Below are positions 1 to 6,216 of a stretch of 6,839 nucleotides of DNA, one piece after another. Made by a program: the position numbers and the translations under genes. Positions within the stretch are counted from its first letter, which is position 1, and each line of letters starts with the position of its first letter. The notes beneath the pieces were generated by a model. It saw only the letters and a list, made by a program, of their open reading frames with translations. It had not been told where the DNA came from and did no database searches. This DNA is from Bacteroidota bacterium. GTDB lineage: Bacteria > Bacteroidota > Bacteroidia > Bacteroidales > Lentimicrobiaceae. The stretch is taken from the NCBI GenBank assembly GCA_023428585.1, contig JAEYXG010000135.1:1-6839 (forward strand), given 5' to 3'.

Positions 1-460
1 ATAGTGTACAGGCAAGCATCAGCAGATGAACCACTATACCCAGCATCAGCAACTCAATATTCTTGTTCCTCTCCATCCAGAAAGGCCGGCATAGACGCCA
101 AAGAATTCCAGTTGAGCCGGAGAGAAGAATGACGGCAATGCCCATCCAAACTCCATCACCCCCAATTATTGCACGCAGCGTAATGTCAATAGCCATGGCA
201 ATGATGGTGGGGACCGGACCGAAGAAGAGCCCCGATACGCTCAGCATTACTGATCGGGTATCGAATACTATGCCTGGGATCATTGTCCAGGGTGACAACA
301 TCAGAACAATGCCTATGGTCCCTATCAATATGCCGGATATGACCTTGATGAGCAAATTGGGATGATCCTTCCGGTTAATCCACAGATTATCATACAACAG
401 GCCAAAAGCCAGCAATATGGCGGTATTCTGCAACAGTCCTAAAAAGATGGATCCCGACAT
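1..460 (-). CDS. 5TMR-LYT-type membrane sensor protein, N-terminal part (runs off the left edge)
   Basis: An uninterrupted frame reads from an ATG at 460 to the window edge, giving 153 residues; an in-frame TAG three codons upstream fixes the start. The protein is very hydrophobic, with helices at about 5-25, 36-55, 71-95, 104-121 and 136-152. Residues 59-81 hold a conserved-looking block: PG, then FDTRSV (66-71) and GLFFG (77-81), followed by R96 and GG at 100-101. This is the pattern of the 5TM receptor domain of LytS/YhcK-type sensors (5TMR-LYT). In that family the domain is a membrane input module in front of PAS, histidine kinase or GGDEF output domains; the output domain here lies outside the window, so the protein class is inferred. 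A TATATTTG box lies 18 nt upstream. It is divergent from the DUF1508 gene and the two share a 239-bp spacer. The domain call is fairly sure; kinase versus cyclase cannot be decided. Confidence 0.8.
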   Translation of the reverse strand, partial: MSGSIFLGLLQNTAILLAFGLLYDNLWINRKDHPNLLIKVISGILIGTIGIVLMLSPWTMIPGIVFDTRSVMLSVSGLFFGPVPTIIAMAIDITLRAIIGGDGVWMGIAVILLSGSTGILWRLCRPFWMERNKNIELLMLGIVVHLLMLACTL

Positions 461-478
461 TCGGTTCTAAATGTTTAT

Positions 479-486
479 CAAATATA
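479..486 (-). promoter_or_regulatory. Bacteroidota -7 promoter element for the 5TMR-LYT sensor gene
   Basis: On the minus strand this reads TATATTTG, an exact match to the TAnnTTTG -7 element used by the Bacteroidota primary sigma factor. It ends 18 nt before the start codon at 460, which leaves a short leader of roughly a dozen bases. I see no TTG at the expected -33 distance (the nearest is only 12 nt away), so this is a -7-only match in AT-rich DNA. Confidence 0.5.
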
Positions 487-626
487 ATAAAATAAATGCA
501 ACTTTAACATCTATACAATAATATTCATGGTTACTCTACTCCTTCGAAAAGGTCGACCGGTTTATGGATGTTGAATATCAGCATGACATTTTTATTTACT
601 ATTCAAACACAAAATATATCATTCAG

Positions 627-656
627 TTGAATTCTGGAATCATTTTTGTATATTTG
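627..656 (+). promoter_or_regulatory. Bacteroidota-type promoter for the DUF1508 gene (-33 TTG, -7 TATATTTG)
   Basis: TTG at 627-629 is followed by a 19-nt spacer and TATATTTG at 649-656. This fits the Bacteroidota promoter architecture of a TTTG/TTG -33 element and TAnnTTTG -7 element about 19-21 bp apart. Transcription should start near 662, giving an AT-rich leader of some 35-40 nt before the ATG at 700. It is the best complete promoter in the window. Confidence 0.65.
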
Positions 657-699
657 AGATTGAGATTTTCATTTTATCATTCACTAAAATTAAATTATC

Positions 700-1032
700 A
701 TGGGAAAATTCAAGATCTATGCCGGCAAGGATGCACAGCTTTATTTTAAATTGGTTGCCGGCAACGGAGAAGAAATTTTGAGAAGCGAAGGTTACAAGAC
801 CAGGGCAGCCTGCAACAAGGGAATTGAATCAGTCAAGAAAAATGCTGCAATGCAGGAGCGTTTTGAAACAAAGGTAGCAAAGGATGGACAACAGTACTTT
901 GTATTGAAAGCCGGCAACCATCAGGTTATTGGTGTAAGTGAAATGTACAAATCGGCCGATGGATGCAACAATGGCATACAGTCAGTAAAAAAGAATGCCC
1001 CTGATGCTGCCATTGAAGATACCACCGTTTAA
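700..1032 (+). CDS. DUF1508 (YegP-like) domain protein, two tandem repeats
   Basis: This 110-residue soluble protein consists of two copies of one roughly 46-residue unit, at residues 4-49 and 55-100. Both copies keep YF.L.AGN, SE.YK, CN.GI and SVKKNA in the same spacing. This is the YegP/DUF1508 pattern, a small alpha/beta fold that normally occurs as a tandem pair, so the length is typical. The family's biochemical role is not established. No signal peptide or membrane segment is seen, so a cytoplasmic location is likely. An in-frame TAA at 691-693 makes the ATG at 700 the first possible start, and no clear Shine-Dalgarno precedes it. It has its own promoter (627-656) and a strong terminator 100 bp downstream, so it is probably monocistronic. 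The family call is confident; the function is unknown. Confidence 0.92.
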   Translation: MGKFKIYAGKDAQLYFKLVAGNGEEILRSEGYKTRAACNKGIESVKKNAAMQERFETKVAKDGQQYFVLKAGNHQVIGVSEMYKSADGCNNGIQSVKKNAPDAAIEDTTV

Positions 1033-1132
1033 AGCACCGGTTAATGTACAGGCGGCCATCTCGTTAAGCCGTCAGTGAAAGCAATACTCCTATAAATATT
1101 GAAAATCTTTGACTTTCATAGTAGTGTGCTTG

Positions 1133-1173
1133 ACAAGAAGTTGAATGCACGTCATTCAACTTCTTGTTTTTTT
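1133..1173 (+). terminator. Rho-independent terminator of the DUF1508 gene, overlapping the convergent exosortase gene
   Basis: A perfect 15-bp stem (1133-1147 with 1153-1167) closes on a 5-nt loop and is followed by an uninterrupted T-run through 1173 on the plus strand. On the minus strand the same hairpin is followed by CAAGCACAC with no T-run, so it should act only on plus-strand transcripts. The right arm and T-run lie inside the last codons and the TGA stop (1156-1158) of the exosortase-family gene. Confidence 0.88.
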
Positions 1174-1761
1174 ATTGCGGAAGCACTCTACCCACAATAG
1201 CCACATAAGGAAGATGGTGCCATAAAACAACAGCTTGAATATATAATCATGGAAGAAGTGGAAGCTTCCGGGCCATTGGTATATGGCACAGGCAAGACCT
1301 GTGATGCGGACAATGCTTATGGCTTGAATAATCAACACTCCGAGGGGAATATACCACCATTTGTGTCGCCAGGGCCCCGGAAAAAAAATCATAAGCACAA
1401 TCCAGTGAAGCCATTGCTTCAAGCTGGTACAACCGGGACTAACCTCCAGCCATGAGATGCCTCCCTCACTATTGGTGATATAGAAGGTTTGGGCATCGGT
1501 GGAATAATCAATGCCTGTGAGATTGAGCAAATAGGCACTCTGCCAAAACAACAAGTGGCTCGCCTTGTGGAAGAGCTCCTTCACCAGGGATTCAACAGGG
1601 TAAAAGCCACTCCCCGACCAGAAGAGATAGATAAGGTGAAAGCCTAAAAGCAATACCACAAAAAGCAATGCATCACTGAGGACTTGCAACCGGGACCCGG
1701 ATATTGACTTTAGTGACAATCTCAGCTTATGGATGGTGTTGGCAATGCTGGTGTTATTCAT
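1156..1761 (-). CDS. exosortase/archaeosortase family membrane protein (putative Cys protease-transpeptidase)
   Basis: Using the start at 1761 gives 201 residues. Hydrophobic segments lie at about 31-48, 71-84, 112-127, 135-163 and 174-194, typical of the multi-pass exosortase/archaeosortase fold. The family's catalytic triad is visible: Cys111 in SPGCTS, Arg152 in SIVRITGL at the end of a long hydrophobic helix, and His171 in FHFFHDYIF. These enzymes recognise short C-terminal tripartite signals (PEP-CTERM-like motif, helix, basic tail) and cut or transfer the protein at the membrane surface. An ATG at 1821 would add 20 residues but would overlap the upstream gene by 68 bp. The 1761 ATG gives an 8-bp overlap (ATGAATAA), a typical coupling arrangement, and is preferred. 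It is the last gene of the minus-strand set. The XrtF, XrtN or other subtype cannot be assigned by eye, and no substrate is visible in the window. Confidence 0.85.
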   Translation of the reverse strand: MNNTSIANTIHKLRLSLKSISGSRLQVLSDALLFVVLLLGFHLIYLFWSGSGFYPVESLVKELFHKASHLLFWQSAYLLNLTGIDYSTDAQTFYITNSEGGISWLEVSPGCTSLKQWLHWIVLMIFFPGPWRHKWWYIPLGVLIIQAISIVRITGLACAIYQWPGSFHFFHDYIFKLLFYGTIFLMWLLWVECFRNKKTRS

Positions 1762-2896
1762 GATATGCACGGTATGAAGGAAAGAACCCGGTATGGTCAC
1801 CATAGGAAGCAACCACCTCACCTACCTTTGAAATGCACTGACCTTCTGCAGGGGTGTCAGTTTTTTTGCCATTGGCTTCCTGCTCCAGCCATTGATAGGT
1901 ATGGGGCCGGTGGATAAAATGAAGGCAATGAAAGGGTTGTTGATTATGGGTGAATCCAAGCTTGAAGCGAAAAACACCATCGTTTGATTTGGCACCTGCC
2001 CCACCACCCAGATGCAGGAACTCCGCCCCACAACCTATTCCCAGATTCATGGCCTCTTCAATCATGAGCTTGGAAGGACTCTGATGCATGGCGCTTTCAG
2101 TGGTAGCGCCAAAAAGATACTGCATGGCAGGTCCGAAAACGGAAAACAAGCCTCCACAGGTAAACTCCCCCCCGGGTGAAAGCACTGAAAGAAAATGGAT
2201 ATGATTGTCGGCCAGACTGCATAAGCGCCTGAAGTAATCCTCACTGAAGAAATAGCGGCGATGAGCCTGATGCCTTATCATGGTTTCGATATAGGCTTTT
2301 GCAAAGTGAGGCAGGTATTCATGGGCATTGACAACTACGGAATACCCACCGTGATGCAGGCGATCAAGATTGCGACGGTGATTATGAGAGAAATCATACA
2401 ATTGATACCCTGGTATTCCCGCGTGATATGAAGAACCGGCAAGGCACGGAATCTTCAGATCAACAGTGAGCGTAATACCATGGCAGAATTGCTGTATAGT
2501 ATCACTGGCAGGCAATGACCAGTTGTTGAGAAATGGATTGAGGCGGATAAAGCTGCTTACATAACCTGCTTGTTCAGCCTCCGCATTAAAGTGGGAGAAC
2601 ACCTGTAGTGCTTCAGCCGGTGAGAGCTTATCAGTGGAAAGCATACCAGGGTATCCATAGGGGCTTATCAGATCATATAGGGGTTCTTCATCATCAGCAT
2701 GGTGCTCAGGGCTGATAGGCCTTCGAATAACAGGTATCAGGTGACTGCGGTTGTTGAGGGTGAAAGTCCAGCCAAGGGCTTCACCACCAATGGTTTCAGC
2801 ATCAAGCACACAATACCCGGGCAGGTGGTAGAGATCGAAGAGTCTGCCGGCCAGAAATGGATGCCATTGAGTTGAATCAACAGTTATGAAAGGCAT
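1754..2896 (-). CDS. FemAB-like / GNAT-fold acyltransferase-family protein
   Basis: This 380-residue soluble protein has no signal peptide or membrane segment. Landmarks of the FemAB-like (BioF2/Acetyltransf_6) group are DLISPYGYPG (75-84), the Arg/Asn-rich stretch NHRRNLDRL (172-180), SPSKLMIEEAM (273-283) opening the late helix, FLHLGGG (293-299) and FRFKLGF (309-315). Members use activated acyl groups such as aminoacyl-tRNA or acyl-CoA to modify peptidoglycan peptides or other amines; neither donor nor acceptor can be read here. The ATG at 2896 is preceded by AGGAAG about 7 nt upstream, an unusually good Shine-Dalgarno for this group of bacteria. The 3' end overlaps the exosortase start by 8 bp, and the acyl-CoA ligase ends 82 bp upstream, so a shared transcript is likely. 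FemAB-like proteins are known companions of proteobacterial XrtA/PEP-CTERM loci, which fits the neighbour. The C-terminal tail after about residue 345 is not recognised. Confidence 0.8.
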   Translation of the reverse strand: MPFITVDSTQWHPFLAGRLFDLYHLPGYCVLDAETIGGEALGWTFTLNNRSHLIPVIRRPISPEHHADDEEPLYDLISPYGYPGMLSTDKLSPAEALQVFSHFNAEAEQAGYVSSFIRLNPFLNNWSLPASDTIQQFCHGITLTVDLKIPCLAGSSYHAGIPGYQLYDFSHNHRRNLDRLHHGGYSVVVNAHEYLPHFAKAYIETMIRHQAHRRYFFSEDYFRRLCSLADNHIHFLSVLSPGGEFTCGGLFSVFGPAMQYLFGATTESAMHQSPSKLMIEEAMNLGIGCGAEFLHLGGGAGAKSNDGVFRFKLGFTHNQQPFHCLHFIHRPHTYQWLEQEANGKKTDTPAEGQCISKVGEVVASYGDHTGFFPSYRAYHE

Positions 2897-2978
2897 AGCA
2901 ACTTCCTTTCCGTTTAGTTTGGAGCAGTAAGGTTAAGTGGTTGCAGGGCAACGGGACAAAGTTCAGAAAAGAATTCCG

Positions 2979-4928
2979 TTATTTGGCATACCAGTGGGCA
3001 AGATTTCGACGATTTACCTCATTAAGCACATTTTTGGCATCAGCCTTATAAAGGTAGGTTAGTTCAAAGGCGTATTTCTCAGTTACCTTGCCGCGTACTA
3101 TCTTCATGGAAGCATTGAGCAGATGGTTCCGGTCATTGAATGAATCAGGCAGGACTGCAATGTTTGAAGGGAGCCATCTTTCAGGGAACATACCGGCATA
3201 CTTGCCATGCTTGAAATAGGCATTCACCTCATGCTGCAGCAGATTCAGGGCAGCATCGATACCTGCGGGAGTACCGGGTTCCATTCCCTCCTTCAGCAGA
3301 TACTTGTCAATGGCAGCAATGGCTGGCACAATAAGGCCCACGGTAACGGGTTGCTGGTTATTGTGAAGAATACACTGGTGAATATAATCAGACTGGCCCA
3401 CCATCATTTCCTCAATGCCTTCGGGGCTATATTTCTCACCATCGTTGCTTATCAGCAGGCTTTTAAAACGGCCAAGCACCACCAGGTAACCATCGTCATC
3501 AAGGTAACCCATATCGCCGGTCCAGAGCCATCCATCCCTTACTGTTTCAGCAGTAGATTTTGGATTATTCCAATAGCCTTTCATTACATTGTCACCCTTG
3601 ATCACCAGTTCGCCGGGAATACCTTTGGGGAGTTCCTTACCATCAGCATCACAGACTTTGATTTCAAGAAAATCGACCGGACGGCCGGAGGTACCCATTT
3701 TAATATACTTAAGGGAATTTGAGGAGATGATGGGCGATGCTTCCGATAGGCCGTAGCCTTGGCAAACAGGCACACCAATAGCATAAAAGAAACGCTGCAG
3801 TTCAATATCGAGCAGGGCACCGCCGCCAATAAAAAACTCCATTTCACCGCCAAAGGCTTCGCGTACTTTCCTGAACAGCAATCGGTCGTATAGATCCACC
3901 AGTGGCTTCAGCAATTTGCGGGCACCTTTTCCTCTATCGAAGCCCAGTCCATTATAAGCATAGGCAACACGGAGTGCCTGGTCAAAAAGCTTGCGGGTGA
4001 ACTTGCCTTTCTGGTCGATGGCTGCCTCAATGTTTTTCCGGAAGTTGCGTGATAGAGCCGGAACGCTCATAAGGATATGGGGTTTAAGCTCCTTGATATT
4101 CAGTGGAGTATTCCGTAGGGTTTCCATCATGGTCCTGCCATTCTGCACCGAGCCGACCGAGGCTCCCATGGCCATGAAGCAGTAGAGGCAGGCTGTATGC
4201 GCAAAGGAATGATCCCAGGGCAGTACCGCCAGAGTACGGTGCGTAGGTGGGATATACATTAGCGTAAGAGCCTGTTTTACATTGGTATAATAGTTCAGGT
4301 GGGTGAGCATGATTCCTTTGGGATCGGCCGTGGTTCCGGAGGTGTATGAAATATTGGCGAGGGTATCAGGAGTTACACCCTTTATTCGCTTTTCAAGTTC
4401 ATGGGGGTGCTCCTTCATCAATGCTTCGCCAAGTTGAATCAGTCGGCTCCATGTAATATCACCTTTTCTGCGGATAATACCGGAATTAACCGATTCGGGA
4501 TCATCGTTGCCGATGGGTGATTCATCCAGACAGATCATACGCTCGAGATCAGGAAGCAGGTCACGTATTTCATCAATCTTTGGCTCCTGCTGGGCGGAGA
4601 TCATGATCATTCGACTGCCGGAGTGCAGTAGTCTGAACTTAAGGTCAATACCCGGATCCAGTTTCACAGAGAGAGGGACACAGCAGGCACCTGCATGCAG
4701 GATGGCAAGTTCACCTATTATCCATGAGTTACGGCCTTCAGACAGAAGGGCTACGCGATCACCCGGTTGAATACCAAGGGAAATCAAACCGGCAGAAATT
4801 GTTAAAACTTGCCTTCTTGTTTCATGGTAGGTAGTACCCTGATACGCCCCATTTTGTTTCTCCCACAGGTAGGTATTGTCGGCATACTTGGCAACACTAT
4901 CGTTCAACAGATCAATTATAGTATTCAT
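2979..4928 (-). CDS. AMP-forming long-chain acyl-CoA synthetase-like ligase
   Basis: This 649-residue member of the ANL adenylating superfamily is close to the usual length of long-chain fatty acyl-CoA synthetases. The ATP/AMP motif YTSGTTADPKG is at 195-205, GYGLSEASPI at 391-400, WTGD at 469-472 and the hinge GRFKS at 486-490. GEKYSPEGIEE (497-507) leads into the mobile C-terminal domain, and the presumed catalytic Lys609 sits in SMKIVRGK. All key residues are present, so the enzyme should be active, converting a carboxylic acid, ATP and CoA to acyl-CoA. Chain length cannot be read from the sequence. There is no signal peptide; a cytoplasmic or membrane-associated location is expected. The start at 4928 has GGGGAG 4-5 nt upstream and a near-consensus -7 box (TACCTTAG) 20 nt upstream. 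It is probably the first gene of a unit with the FemAB-like and exosortase genes. It could instead be a general fatty-acid activation enzyme that happens to lie upstream. Confidence 0.92.
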   Translation of the reverse strand: MNTIIDLLNDSVAKYADNTYLWEKQNGAYQGTTYHETRRQVLTISAGLISLGIQPGDRVALLSEGRNSWIIGELAILHAGACCVPLSVKLDPGIDLKFRLLHSGSRMIMISAQQEPKIDEIRDLLPDLERMICLDESPIGNDDPESVNSGIIRRKGDITWSRLIQLGEALMKEHPHELEKRIKGVTPDTLANISYTSGTTADPKGIMLTHLNYYTNVKQALTLMYIPPTHRTLAVLPWDHSFAHTACLYCFMAMGASVGSVQNGRTMMETLRNTPLNIKELKPHILMSVPALSRNFRKNIEAAIDQKGKFTRKLFDQALRVAYAYNGLGFDRGKGARKLLKPLVDLYDRLLFRKVREAFGGEMEFFIGGGALLDIELQRFFYAIGVPVCQGYGLSEASPIISSNSLKYIKMGTSGRPVDFLEIKVCDADGKELPKGIPGELVIKGDNVMKGYWNNPKSTAETVRDGWLWTGDMGYLDDDGYLVVLGRFKSLLISNDGEKYSPEGIEEMMVGQSDYIHQCILHNNQQPVTVGLIVPAIAAIDKYLLKEGMEPGTPAGIDAALNLLQHEVNAYFKHGKYAGMFPERWLPSNIAVLPDSFNDRNHLLNASMKIVRGKVTEKYAFELTYLYKADAKNVLNEVNRRNLAHWYAK

Positions 4929-4948
4929 GTTCTCCCCTATTGGTTATG

Positions 4949-4956
4949 CTAAGGTA
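4949..4956 (-). promoter_or_regulatory. weak -7-like element upstream of the acyl-CoA ligase gene
   Basis: On the minus strand this reads TACCTTAG, one mismatch from TAnnTTTG, and it ends 20 nt before the start codon, the same distance seen for the exact boxes in this window. No TTG lies at the -33 distance, so the call rests on position and partial match only. Confidence 0.35.
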
Positions 4957-5042
4957 CGAATATTAAGGGGTACTCCGGCAGAATCATGCAGCAGATGCCT
5001 TATTTTAAGCCTGTTTTAACGTCAGTAATACGGATAGTGCTG

Positions 5043-5083
5043 AAAGCAAACCGCGGATTCAGTTTAGAGGTCTGAATCCGCGG
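5043..5083 (-). terminator. GC-rich hairpin, possible terminator after the small minus-strand ORF
   Basis: CCGCGGATTCAG at 5051-5062 is perfectly repeated inverted at 5072-5083, giving a 12-bp stem with a 9-nt loop. On the minus strand the stem is followed by TTTGCTTTC, a moderately T-rich tail; on the plus strand it is followed by GTGTTATGTTTT, a poorer one. It sits between the 49-residue ORF ending at 5231 and the ligase gene starting at 4928, a sensible place to separate two minus-strand units. It could instead be a protein-binding palindrome or an RNA-processing hairpin. Confidence 0.5.
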
Positions 5084-5144
5084 GTGTTATGTTTTGAAAT
5101 TTAGGCAATGGAAGCCGGGTCTTGATTACAGCTTCTTTTTAATC

Positions 5145-5216
5145 AATTAGTCGGTGAACTTGTGGAATCTCACTTGGTCAACCCCCCGGTCTACTGAAAA
5201 TTTTAAACGACTAATT
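5145..5216. repeat. 9-bp inverted repeat with 54-bp spacer, origin unknown
   Basis: AATTAGTCG at 5145-5153 recurs inverted as CGACTAATT at 5208-5216. The spacer is itself uneven in composition, with a GTGGAATCTCAC partial hairpin at its left and a CCCCCCGG block in AT-rich surroundings. I see no adjacent target-site duplication or transposase, so it cannot be called a mobile element. With the hairpin at 5051-5083 it accounts for most of the visible structure between 4929 and 5230, where I find no protein-coding gene. Confidence 0.4.
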
Positions 5217-5230
5217 CTCAAAACTTCAAA

Positions 5231-5380
5231 CTACTTTTTTTTCAACTTGGCAAAATCGTAATTGTATTCAGGTTTGTCTTTTGGGAAAGACTTTTTTACC
5301 TTTTGCCTTTTGGCTAGATAAGCCTTTACGATTTCCCTGGTCTCGTCCGTTAAAATAAAATCTGTGTCGTCTTTTTTCAT
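5231..5380 (-). CDS. unrecognised small basic protein, 49 residues
   Basis: An ATG at 5380 opens a 50-codon frame ending in TAG at 5231-5233. The product starts MKKDDTDFILTDETREIV, continues with a charged segment KAYLAKRQKVKK, and ends in DFAKLKKK. It is strongly lysine-rich, has no membrane segment or signal peptide, and contains no cysteine. The codons look like real coding sequence rather than chance, with a mixed hydrophilic composition and an amphipathic helix likely at about 11-28. An exact TATATTTG box lies 24 nt upstream and a hairpin terminator candidate lies about 150 bp downstream, so it could be its own transcription unit. I do not recognise a family. Small antitoxin-like or nucleic-acid-binding proteins have similar composition, but no toxin gene is adjacent. 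Confidence 0.6.
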   Translation of the reverse strand: MKKDDTDFILTDETREIVKAYLAKRQKVKKSFPKDKPEYNYDFAKLKKK

Positions 5381-5404
5381 AGTACCCAATTTTGAATTAT
5401 AATG

Positions 5405-5412
5405 CAAATATA
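5405..5412 (-). promoter_or_regulatory. Bacteroidota -7 promoter element for the 49-residue ORF
   Basis: On the minus strand this reads TATATTTG, an exact TAnnTTTG match, and it ends 24 nt before the start codon at 5380. No TTG is found at the -33 distance. The surrounding DNA is very AT-rich, so chance occurrence is possible; its spacing to the ORF is the main support. Confidence 0.5.
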
Positions 5413-5629
5413 ATTAAATATCTTAAAAAGTCTACTATTAATAATTATTGAATGTAGCATGCAATAACCATATATTTCGTTATTTCAAAGAGATAAGGCG
5501 CTGAATTTCTTGCAATTTTATAAAAGATGAAGGAAAATCAAAAAAAACTAAAAAGGAGAATATGAACATAAAATAAGCCATTTAGACCATACAATGATAG
5601 TTAAGGTAGAAAGGGAATATATTTAAGCC

Positions 5630-5637
5630 TATATTTG
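5630..5637 (+). promoter_or_regulatory. Bacteroidota -7 promoter element for the PlsC-like gene
   Basis: TATATTTG ends 21 nt before the ATG at 5659, predicting a short leader of about 15 nt. A clear -33 TTG is not seen. The remaining DNA between this box and 5413 is AT-rich spacer in which I recognise nothing else that is firm. Confidence 0.5.
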
Positions 5638-5658
5638 CTGCCCAATGAATAGTAGATT

Positions 5659-6216
5659 ATGTTACTGAAATATTTTGCCAAGGCAGTACTCAAAATAGCC
5701 GGCTGGAAAATAGTTGGGGAGTTGGCTGCCTCCAAGGCAGTAGTAATGATGGCGCCTCACACTTCAAATCTGGATTTCTTCATGGGTTGGCTTGGCTATA
5801 CCTCCATGGGAGTGAAATCACATTTTCTGATCAAGAAGGAGATATTCAAGTGGTATTCATCAGGAATTCTCAAGGCAATGGGTGGCATACCTGTCGATAG
5901 GAAACACAGTTCAAATGTGGTATTGCAAATTACGGAAGAGTTCCACAAACGTGATAATTTCATTATTACCATAACACCTGAAGGAACGCGCAAGCTGAAC
6001 AGGCACTGGAAGCGTGGCTTTTACTATATTGCACACAGTGCCGGGGTGCCTGTTTGCATGGGTTTCCTGGATTATGGCAGGAAAGAAGGTGGGTTTGGCA
6101 ACAGCTTCCTTCCTTCAGGCAATTTTGAAGACGATTTGAAGACGATGGAAGCCTTTTATCGTACCAAGAGAGCCAAGCATCCTGAAAAATTCAACTTGTC
6201 ACCTGAAAACCTTTAG
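5659..6216 (+). CDS. PlsC-like lysophospholipid / glycerol-phosphate acyltransferase family protein
   Basis: This 185-residue protein carries the acyltransferase signature blocks in order: PHTSNLDF with the catalytic HX4D pair His34 and Asp39, GGIPVDR at 75-81, and PEGTRK at 107-112, which binds the acceptor phosphate in PlsC. Such enzymes transfer an acyl group from acyl-CoA or acyl-ACP to a lysophospholipid-type acceptor at the inner face of the cytoplasmic membrane. At 185 residues it is shorter than typical PlsC (about 240) because it lacks a clear N-terminal transmembrane helix; the N-terminus is only amphipathic. It resembles the compact LPLAT proteins common in Bacteroidota, and the true substrate is uncertain. 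An in-frame TAG at 5653-5655 fixes the ATG at 5659 as the start. Its TAG stop is directly followed by the stop codon of the convergent porU gene, with no base between. Confidence 0.9.
   Translation: MLLKYFAKAVLKIAGWKIVGELAASKAVVMMAPHTSNLDFFMGWLGYTSMGVKSHFLIKKEIFKWYSSGILKAMGGIPVDRKHSSNVVLQITEEFHKRDNFIITITPEGTRKLNRHWKRGFYYIAHSAGVPVCMGFLDYGRKEGGFGNSFLPSGNFEDDLKTMEAFYRTKRAKHPEKFNLSPENL

Noticed and set aside
63..365. Plus-strand 100-residue frame
   Set aside because: It lies antisense to the 5TMR-LYT sensor frame, is low-complexity Met/Pro-rich and shows no domain; the opposite strand carries clear motifs.
564..749. Plus-strand 61-residue frame before the DUF1508 gene
   Set aside because: It overlaps the DUF1508 start in another frame and spans that gene's promoter; its composition is that of translated AT-rich spacer.
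3207..3722. Plus-strand 171-residue frame
   Set aside because: It is antisense to the acyl-CoA ligase, whose motifs span this region; no recognisable domain or start signal.
5025..5036. GTAATACGGAT resembling a 16S rRNA segment
   Set aside because: The match is about ten bases and the flanking sequence does not continue as rRNA.
5111..5140. GAAGC / GCTTC arms followed by TTTTT on the plus strand
   Set aside because: The stem is only 5 bp with a 15-nt loop, too weak for a terminator, and no plus-strand gene precedes it.
5153..5206. Possible integron attC-like site inside the 5145-5216 inverted repeat
   Set aside because: Core sites of the GTTRRRY / RYYYAAC form are not present at the expected places and there is no integrase or cassette structure nearby.
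5527..5576. Tiny overlapping frames (12 codons, then ATG with three codons) with AAGGAG before the second ATG
   Set aside because: The Shine-Dalgarno-like AAGGAG is striking, but it lies only 3 nt before the ATG in a poly-A-rich stretch and the products are too short to support as genes.
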